Shown here piece by piece: positions 53,901 through 60,809 of a stretch of DNA of 64,000 bases. The first letter of the stretch is position 1; every line of letters begins with the position of its first letter. A program made the position numbers and the translations under genes. The stretch spans positions 1-64,000 of the forward strand of contig NZ_AULF01000009.1 of NCBI RefSeq assembly GCF_000425145.1. The letters are read 5' to 3'. Origin of the DNA: Pedobacter glucosidilyticus DSM 23534. Lineage in GTDB: Bacteria > Bacteroidota > Bacteroidia > Sphingobacteriales > Sphingobacteriaceae. The notes beneath the pieces were generated by a model. The model did not search any database and had not been told where the DNA came from. It saw only the letters and a list, made by a program, of their open reading frames with translations.

Positions 53901-54440
53901 GGAAGAGTTGATGCTAATGATAGAACCATTATTGGTAATCCAAATCCAGACTTTAGTTATGGTTTTAGAACATCATTCAGCCACAAAACGTTAACATTAT
54001 CTGCTACATTTTATGGTGTCTATGGCAATGATATTGTTAACGGAAACTTAAGATACGAAGAAACACCATCAATAAACACAGGGAATTTAACCAAGTATGC
54101 GTTTGAAAATCGTTGGACACCAACTAACCCGTCTAATCTTTTCCCTTCTGTAAATAGCAATTTACAAAATGTGCTTTATGATAGATATGTTGAAGATGGT
54201 AGTTTTTTAAGATTAAGTGATATCACTTTAAACTATAATATTCCCAAAAAATTACTTAAAAAAACTGTACAGAATGTAGGTTTATTTACATCAGTAAAAA
54301 ATGTGCTTTTAATTACAGATTATACAGGCTACGACCCAGAGATGAGAACTTTTGCTTTTGATGGGCTAAGACCTGGCATAGATCTAAATTCTTACTCAAA
54401 CCCACGTCAGTTTATTTTTGGTCTTAATATTACATTTTAA
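50991..54440 (+). CDS. SusC/RagA-family TonB-linked outer-membrane receptor with STN domain
   Basis: This is 1149 residues. The signal sequence is long (membrane-like segment ending ASSYAQ near 43). An STN signalling domain lies at ~45-110 ([31 protein letters not shown]), which fits control by the upstream sigma/FecR pair. Then come a carboxypeptidase-regulatory-like domain (~126-205), the SusC signature [16 protein letters not shown], the plug with [27 protein letters not shown], and the barrel ending IFGLNITF. It forms the transporter with the SusD lipoprotein encoded 11 bases downstream. Confidence 0.95.
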   Translation: [1149 protein letters not shown]

Positions 54441-54451
54441 TACTTGAGGAA

Positions 54452-56191
54452 ATGAAAAAGTTAAAATATATTGGATTATTAATGATAACAGTTTTGTCTT
54501 CATCTTGCGAAAAATTATTGCAAGAAGACCCAAAGTTTTCTATTAATAGTAAAACAGCATTCGAAGCAGAATCTACAGCAGAAATTGCGCTTAAGGGTTG
54601 CTATGGCTACTTAACAACTTATGGTAGCTATGGTCAGCAAACTACAGAGGTACTTGTTGCAGCTTCCGGACTATCTTGGGCACAAACAAATAAAAGCGAT
54701 AATGACCTGCTAGTATCATTAACTATACCGGCAACAAATGGTTTGGTTAACACAACATGGGGAGCTTATTATAGAGTCATTGGTCAATGCAATTTCTTTA
54801 TCAATAGTGTTACAGAAAGTAATCTGAGTAGCGAATATAAAACGCAAAGTATTGCAGAAGCTAAATTTCTAAGGGCTTTTTGCTATTTTAATTTGGCAAA
54901 TATGTTTGGAGATGTACCTTTAAGATTGTTTCCAACATCTACCACAACAATTGCCGTAGGTAGATCGCCAAGAGCTGAGGTTTATGCCCAAGTAGAACAA
55001 GATTGGTTAGATGCAGCAGAAAATCTTAAAACTAAAGAACAATTAGGTGCAAATGGAATTGGAAGAGCAACTAAATACGCTGCTTACGCTTATTTGGCGA
55101 AACTTTATTTTACTTTAGCAAGTCAGGAGAATGTCTCGTCTTCACCTTATTGGGCAAAAGCCAAAGCTATAGGAGATAAGGTAATCATTGAGGGTAACTA
55201 CGATTTAGAACCAAAATTTAGAAATCTATTTGTTAACCACGTAAATAATTCCGTAGAATCTATTTTTCAATTAAATTTTTCAACCGCATCTATTACAACA
55301 GGTAACCGAACAAGTTGGATTTTTTCACCTGCAAATTCAACTACAGGTATAAGTTTTGGTAGAGAGAGAGCATCAAAAGCCTTTTTTGATTTATTTAAAG
55401 GTACTTACCTTAATGATCCACGTCTAAATGTGAGTTTTGTTTCAAGTTGGAAATCACTTAATAATAATCAGCAACAGTTTTCATATCCTTACTTGAGATC
55501 TGCTAATCAGGGGACGCCTACAAACCCAATTTTTGTAGCTATTGATTCTATCAAATATGACAACTTGAGCAATCCAACTAACCCAAAAATTTCTGAACTA
55601 TCTACACGTATGGTAGATAACTTTACAAAGAGAGCTGGAGATCATCCAGGTTGGGCATACTACGGTAAGTTAATGGATGTTACCGCTACAGCACAAAACA
55701 GCAATAAAAATCTTATTCTTTTCCGTTATGCAGATTTTCTTTTACTCATGGCTGACGTTGAAAATGAATTAGGCAATAAAGATAAAGCTGTTGAATACAT
55801 CAACAAAGTATTAACAAGAGCTCGAAATTCTGCAACTCCAGCTAGTGTTAATCCTAAAAATGTATTATTGGACATTACGAAAGAAAATTTACGTAATAAA
55901 ATCTTCTTTGAAAGATTATTTGAATTAGCAGGAGAACCAGAAATGTTTTTTGATACTAGGCGTAGAGGTGTAGATTATTTTAAAATGATTATAGATAATA
56001 ATAATAATCACAACATTACCAAAGCATTTGTTGATTATGCAGCTGCAAATGGCAATGTAACCAATTTTAGAGACCGCTTACTACCTTCAACACCTGAGTT
56101 ATTGAAAAAGAATCTATTGTTACCAATACCAGTAGATGAGATTAATACCAATGATGAGATTAACGAAAGTGATCAGAATTATGGCTATTAA
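54452..56191 (+). CDS. SusD/RagB-family glycan-binding lipoprotein
   Basis: This is 579 residues. The lipobox LSSSC puts the lipidated Cys at 19. The N-terminal TPR-like helical part includes LKGCYGYL and AEAKFLRAFCYFNLANMFGDVPL, a hallmark of the family. The C-terminal part contains RYADFLLLMADVENELG and RNKIFFERLFELAGEPEMFFDTRRRG. It is the surface lid for the SusC barrel and co-transcribed with it. A GAGGA site lies just upstream of its ATG. Confidence 0.95.
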   Translation: MKKLKYIGLLMITVLSSSCEKLLQEDPKFSINSKTAFEAESTAEIALKGCYGYLTTYGSYGQQTTEVLVAASGLSWAQTNKSDNDLLVSLTIPATNGLVNTTWGAYYRVIGQCNFFINSVTESNLSSEYKTQSIAEAKFLRAFCYFNLANMFGDVPLRLFPTSTTTIAVGRSPRAEVYAQVEQDWLDAAENLKTKEQLGANGIGRATKYAAYAYLAKLYFTLASQENVSSSPYWAKAKAIGDKVIIEGNYDLEPKFRNLFVNHVNNSVESIFQLNFSTASITTGNRTSWIFSPANSTTGISFGRERASKAFFDLFKGTYLNDPRLNVSFVSSWKSLNNNQQQFSYPYLRSANQGTPTNPIFVAIDSIKYDNLSNPTNPKISELSTRMVDNFTKRAGDHPGWAYYGKLMDVTATAQNSNKNLILFRYADFLLLMADVENELGNKDKAVEYINKVLTRARNSATPASVNPKNVLLDITKENLRNKIFFERLFELAGEPEMFFDTRRRGVDYFKMIIDNNNNHNITKAFVDYAAANGNVTNFRDRLLPSTPELLKKNLLLPIPVDEINTNDEINESDQNYGY

Positions 56192-56213
56192 ATTTAAAAG
56201 AAGATGAAGAATC

Positions 56214-56332
56214 AGTCTCAAATACTATACTTATCATATTAACTGGAGTCGATTGTCATCCAGCGGAGTCGAAGGAGAAAAACTTCGATTCCGCTATTAA
56301 CAAAAAATGTAATTTGAAATAGCCTCTTTTTT
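56214..56332. repeat. Intergenic hairpin repeat, copy 3
   Basis: AGCGGAGTCGAAG (56262-56274) pairs with CTTCGATTCCGCT (56283-56295) over 13 bp with one wobble. Flanks AGTCTCAAAT (56214) and AGCCTCTTT (56321) also match the edges of copy 2 at 17793-17917. It lies between susD and the sulfatase gene and may reduce read-through between them. Confidence 0.7.
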
Positions 56333-56460
56333 GATTTTCAAAAAGTTTAAATTTTAAAATCTTTCAAAAAGCAATACTACTTATAGCAGTATTAACCGTC
56401 TATATATTGATGTGCAATCAAAGTATAATCAGTTAATTTTTAACAATTAAATTCTTAAAC

Positions 56461-58002
56461 ATGAAAATGTTTGATTTTCGCCATATTTATTGGCTTAGCA
56501 TGCTATTGGCTTTTCTTACTCATGGGTGTAAAAGTAAAGAAGTTAAAAAACAACCCAATATTGTCATCATCATTTCTGATGATCACTCCTTTCAAACCAT
56601 TGGGGCTTATGGCAGTAAGATTATAAAAACACCCAATATTGATCGCATTGCAAAAGAAGGCGTAACTTTTAATAAAGCTTATGTTACTAATTCAATTTGT
56701 GGACCAAGCCGGGCTGTTATATTAACAGGTAAGTATAGTCACAAAAATGGCTTTAAAGACAATGAAACCTCAGTTTTTAACTACAAACAGGATATGTTTG
56801 TAAAGCACCTAGCAACTAATGGTTATCAAACCGCTTGGATAGGAAAACAGCATCTAGGTAATAAAACAGAAGGGTTTACTTATTATAATATTTTGCCAGA
56901 ACAAGGAGATTATTATAACCCTGAATTCATTCGAATGGATGGTAGTATAGAAAATACAGAAGGTTATGTAACCAATATTATTGAAGAAAAAGCTGAAAAC
57001 TGGTTAGATAAGCGTGATCCTAATAAACCATTTTGTCTAGTTATCGGTCATAAAGCAACACATCGAACATGGATTCCAGATACTTCCGATTTTAATTTGT
57101 ATGATGATGTGAAATTTCCTTTACCAGCTACTTTTTATGATGATTATAAATGGCGTAAAGCTGCAAGTTTACAGGAGATGCAGGTGAGCAGAAATCTTTT
57201 AATGAGTTATGATTTAAAAATGTTAAGCTACGCTTCTGAAAATGAACCCATGATTGAAAGAATGAATCCGGCACAAAGAGCAAAATTTGACGCATATTAT
57301 AAACCCATAGAAGCAGATTTAAAATCAAGAAACCTAAGTGGTAAAGCCCTAGCTGAATGGAAATATGAACGTTATATGAGAGATTACGCTAGCACTGTTG
57401 CATCACTTGACCGCAATATTGGTAGAACCTTGGATTATTTAGATAAAAATAATTTAACAGAAAATACAGTGGTTATTTACTTATCTGATCAGGGATTTTA
57501 CATGGGAGAACATGGATGGTTTGATAAACGTTGGATGTATGAAGAATCTTTCCGTACGCCAATGGTGATGCGTTATCCAAGGGTTGTAAAAGCCGGAACC
57601 GTAAGTGAAAATATGATATTGAATTTAGACATTGCTCCAACCATGTTAGATATCGCCGGTTTAGCAATTCCAAAAGAAATGCAAGGAGAGTCTTTTATGC
57701 CCATAATAACCGGTGATAAGAAAAAGGAGCGTGATGCTATTTTTTACCATTATTATGAAAACGGAGAACATGCAGTTTCTCCTCACTTTGGCATACGTAC
57801 TAAAAGATACAAACTTATCCGCTTTTATAAAAAAGTAGAAGGTTGGGAGTTATATGATTTAGAGAAAGACCCTTACGAAATCCACAATGTTTACGATAAT
57901 CCAGTATATCAAAAAGTTATTCCTGCACTTAAAAGCAGAATGATACAGTTGATTGATAAATACGAAGATACAGATGCTAAAAAGATTTTAAATAAGAAAT
58001 AA
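56461..58002 (+). CDS. Sulfatase, S1 family lipoprotein
   Basis: This is 513 residues. A lipobox-like end (FLTHGC, Cys 23) suggests a lipoprotein. Metal ligands D40 and D41 (ISDDH) and the formylglycine motif C80-G-P-S-R84 are present, so it is a Cys-type sulfatase that needs a maturase from elsewhere in the genome. HKATHRTWIPD and YLSDQGFYMGEHGWFDKRWMYEESFRTPM are typical active-site segments. By memory the sequence resembles GlcNAc-6-O-sulfatases (subfamily S1_11), but this is unverified. It is followed after 26 bases by a GH20 hexosaminidase, which fits desulfation before GlcNAc removal. Confidence 0.92.
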   Translation: MKMFDFRHIYWLSMLLAFLTHGCKSKEVKKQPNIVIIISDDHSFQTIGAYGSKIIKTPNIDRIAKEGVTFNKAYVTNSICGPSRAVILTGKYSHKNGFKDNETSVFNYKQDMFVKHLATNGYQTAWIGKQHLGNKTEGFTYYNILPEQGDYYNPEFIRMDGSIENTEGYVTNIIEEKAENWLDKRDPNKPFCLVIGHKATHRTWIPDTSDFNLYDDVKFPLPATFYDDYKWRKAASLQEMQVSRNLLMSYDLKMLSYASENEPMIERMNPAQRAKFDAYYKPIEADLKSRNLSGKALAEWKYERYMRDYASTVASLDRNIGRTLDYLDKNNLTENTVVIYLSDQGFYMGEHGWFDKRWMYEESFRTPMVMRYPRVVKAGTVSENMILNLDIAPTMLDIAGLAIPKEMQGESFMPIITGDKKKERDAIFYHYYENGEHAVSPHFGIRTKRYKLIRFYKKVEGWELYDLEKDPYEIHNVYDNPVYQKVIPALKSRMIQLIDKYEDTDAKKILNKK

Positions 58003-58028
58003 ACCCGCCAGAACCTTTTATAAATATC

Positions 58029-59690
58029 ATGATGATACTCCAAAAAAAACTAGGATTACTACTAGCATTAAGTTTAATAACTTTTCTGCCAATTAGAATA
58101 GTTAAAGCACAAAATAATATTATTCCAAAACCAGCAAACATCAAACTTGGTAATGGCTCATTTACCATCAATAATCAAACGATTGTTAGCTATCCTAAAA
58201 AAAATACCGAGTTAAGAACCTTGGTAGATTTTTTTAATCAACATATCCATAAAATATCTGGTATTACTTTATCCAGTAATAAAAAATATACTCAAACAAT
58301 CGAATTTAAATTGGTAGATATAGCAAGCTTACGTAAAGAAGGATATCGTTTAACTGTAGCTAAAGATTTGATTTTACTTGAAGCAAATGCTAAAGAAGGA
58401 CTCTTTTATGGCGTACAATCCTTAATACAATGTCTACCTGCAATTAGAACAAATGAAGCTTTAAACATTCCTTTTATGGAAATCACAGACTATCCCCGTT
58501 TCGGTTGGCGTGGGATGATGCTGGATGTAAGTCGTCATTTTTTCTCAGTAGAAACTATCAAAGAAATTATTGATTTACTTGCAAGCTATAAAATGAATGT
58601 TTTTCATTGGCATCTGGTTGATAATGAAGGATGGCGATTAGAAATTAATAAATATCCAAAATTAACCAGTGTTGGTGCATGGAGACAAGAAGTTTATGGT
58701 AGCCGTTGGTATGCTAAAGATTCAACTTTAAACCTTAATGATACTTATAAGTACGGCGGTTATTATACTCAACAGCAAGCTAAAGATATTGTTGAGTATG
58801 CAAAAGCCAGAAATATTACTGTAATTCCAGAAATTGAAATGCCCGGACATTCAGGTGCAGCTTTAGCGGCCTACCCACAGTTTTCCTGTACTGGAATTCC
58901 ACAAGCAGTGCCAAATTCTACTGTTGTGAATGGAATTAAAGGACACCGAGGTGTAAACTTTGAATATTGCGCTGGTAACGATAGTACTTTTCTTTTTTTA
59001 CAAGATATATTAAAAGAAGTGATGCAGATTTTCCCATCAGAGTATATTCATATTGGTGGGGATGAAGTAGAGAAATTCCGTTGGGAAGAATGTCTAAAAT
59101 GCCAATCAAGAAAAAAAGCAGAGCACCTGAAAGATGCACACGACTTACAAAGCTATTTTATCAAAAGAATTGAGACTTTTTTGTTAGCTCATGATAAAAA
59201 ACTCTTAGGATGGGATGAGATTTTAGAAGGTGGCCTAGCCTCATCTGCAACCGTAATGAGCTGGAGAGGCGAAAAAGGAGGTATTGCAGCTGCAAAAGAA
59301 GGTCATGATGTAATCATGTCTCCTAGTGATCCTTTATACTTTAACCGCTATCAAGCCGATCCAAAAACAGAGCCTTTTGCAGCGGGATTCTCTATAAATA
59401 GTATAGATAAAGTATACCATTACGATCCTCATTCTGCTAAACTAAATACCGAGCAACATCAATTTATCAAAGGAAGTCAGTTCGCTCTTTGGACAGAGAA
59501 TATTGCTACAACAGAATATTTAGAGTATATGATGTTGCCAAGAATGCCAGCACTAGCCGAAGGATTATGGACCCCTGTTGCAGCAAAGAATTACGATGAT
59601 TTTATAAAACGTTTAAACGCTTGGCATTTTAATGCATGGGCTGCAAAAGGCTTTAGCTTTTACCAAGCATTATATAAACAAAAATATTAA
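58029..59690 (+). CDS. GH20 beta-N-acetylhexosaminidase
   Basis: This is 553 residues with a signal peptide (MMILQKKLGLLLALSLITFLPIRIVKAQ). The N-terminal GH20b domain (~30-150) is followed by the TIM barrel: YPRFGWRGMMLDVSRHF, HWHLVDNEGWRLEI, IPEIEMPGHSGA, and the catalytic Asp-Glu pair D345-E346 in HIGGDEVEKFRW. The enzyme releases terminal GlcNAc or GalNAc by substrate-assisted catalysis. It is in an operon with the sulfatase. Confidence 0.96.
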   Translation: MMILQKKLGLLLALSLITFLPIRIVKAQNNIIPKPANIKLGNGSFTINNQTIVSYPKKNTELRTLVDFFNQHIHKISGITLSSNKKYTQTIEFKLVDIASLRKEGYRLTVAKDLILLEANAKEGLFYGVQSLIQCLPAIRTNEALNIPFMEITDYPRFGWRGMMLDVSRHFFSVETIKEIIDLLASYKMNVFHWHLVDNEGWRLEINKYPKLTSVGAWRQEVYGSRWYAKDSTLNLNDTYKYGGYYTQQQAKDIVEYAKARNITVIPEIEMPGHSGAALAAYPQFSCTGIPQAVPNSTVVNGIKGHRGVNFEYCAGNDSTFLFLQDILKEVMQIFPSEYIHIGGDEVEKFRWEECLKCQSRKKAEHLKDAHDLQSYFIKRIETFLLAHDKKLLGWDEILEGGLASSATVMSWRGEKGGIAAAKEGHDVIMSPSDPLYFNRYQADPKTEPFAAGFSINSIDKVYHYDPHSAKLNTEQHQFIKGSQFALWTENIATTEYLEYMMLPRMPALAEGLWTPVAAKNYDDFIKRLNAWHFNAWAAKGFSFYQALYKQKY

Positions 59691-59765
59691 GCCTCATTCG
59701 TACATCTTTTTTATAAAGGCTCATAAATAACCCAGATACAATAGCTTTTTTTAAATCCTAAAAAA

Positions 59766-60596
59766 ATGAAAAATACTTTTATAATACTGATGAGCTACAT
59801 CATCATGTTATTAGGTTGTAAAGCAACTTCAAGGTTTTCAGAAAATATCTCTCAAAAAAATAAAGAACCAAAGTGGAAACTCGTTTTTGAGGATTCATTT
59901 AATTCACGGGGGGATTTTAATCAAAAAAAGTGGACTTTTAGTCCTCGTGGAAATTCTCCTTGGAGTAAATATTTAACACCTTCTTCAAAATACGTATACC
60001 AAAGCGGAGGTAGTTTAATGTTAATGATGGATAATCAGAAAATTGATGAAGATAATGTCCCTTATCATTCTGGAGGCATACAAACCAAAGGAAAATTTAG
60101 TTTCTTATACGGTAAAGTAGAAGTAAAGGCAAAATTTAAATCAGGTAAGGGCGCATGGCCTGCAATATGGATGATGCCCGAAAAAAGTACTTATGGTACT
60201 TGGCCCAATAGTGGCGAAATTGATATTATGGAACAAGTTAATTTTGAGAAAGTAGCCCATCAAACTATTCATAATGCCTCAGTAACTAATTCTAAAGGGA
60301 ATAGTTCTGCTACACACGCTGCAAAATATAAATTAAATGATTTTAATATTTATGGGATAATATGGACTCCAAAATATATCCAGTTCTATGTAAATAATAT
60401 ACTTCAATACACTTATAATAAGCCTGAAAATGCGGATTATAAAACTTGGCCATTTGATCAGCCTTTTTACCTAATCCTCAACCAATCGGGTGGTTTGGGA
60501 TGGCCAGGAGCTATTCTAGATGCAGATTTACCTTTCAATATACAGGTAGATTGGGTAAAAGTATATCAAGAAAATAAATCGAGAACATATTTCTAA
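59766..60596 (+). CDS. GH16-family glycoside hydrolase, lipoprotein
   Basis: This is 276 residues. A lipoprotein signal ends at C18 (MLLGC). The catalytic motif is E151-I-D153-I-M-E156 (nucleophile E151, acid/base E156) in the SGEIDIMEQVNF segment; the beta-bulge form is shared by laminarinases and some endo-beta-galactosidases. Other core segments are KWKLVFEDSFNSRGDFNQKKWTF and AWPAIWMMPE. GH16 cleaves internal beta-1,3/1,4 links. With sulfatase and GH20 beside it, an endo-beta-galactosidase acting on keratan-like chains is as plausible as a beta-glucanase. Confidence 0.92.
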   Translation: MKNTFIILMSYIIMLLGCKATSRFSENISQKNKEPKWKLVFEDSFNSRGDFNQKKWTFSPRGNSPWSKYLTPSSKYVYQSGGSLMLMMDNQKIDEDNVPYHSGGIQTKGKFSFLYGKVEVKAKFKSGKGAWPAIWMMPEKSTYGTWPNSGEIDIMEQVNFEKVAHQTIHNASVTNSKGNSSATHAAKYKLNDFNIYGIIWTPKYIQFYVNNILQYTYNKPENADYKTWPFDQPFYLILNQSGGLGWPGAILDADLPFNIQVDWVKVYQENKSRTYF

Positions 60597-60809
60597 AACT
60601 TAAATAGGAGAGTATTAATCTCGTTTGGTTAAAACAACATCAATTTTAAGACTAAAAACCTAAAAGTAAAATCTTTTTATTAAAATATAGCGAGGTAATT
60701 CTATTTAATTTTTTTAAAAAGAGTACTACTAAATGCTCCTAAGCCCGTCATATCATTAGTGTTTTACAAATCATAGCACTACCACATTATTAACCCTTAT
60801 AATTTCAAT
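60597..60809. other. Gap between the GH16 and GH18 genes
   Basis: This is 213 AT-rich bases. I see no terminator with a strong stem and no consensus promoter, so nothing specific can be assigned. Confidence 0.3.
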
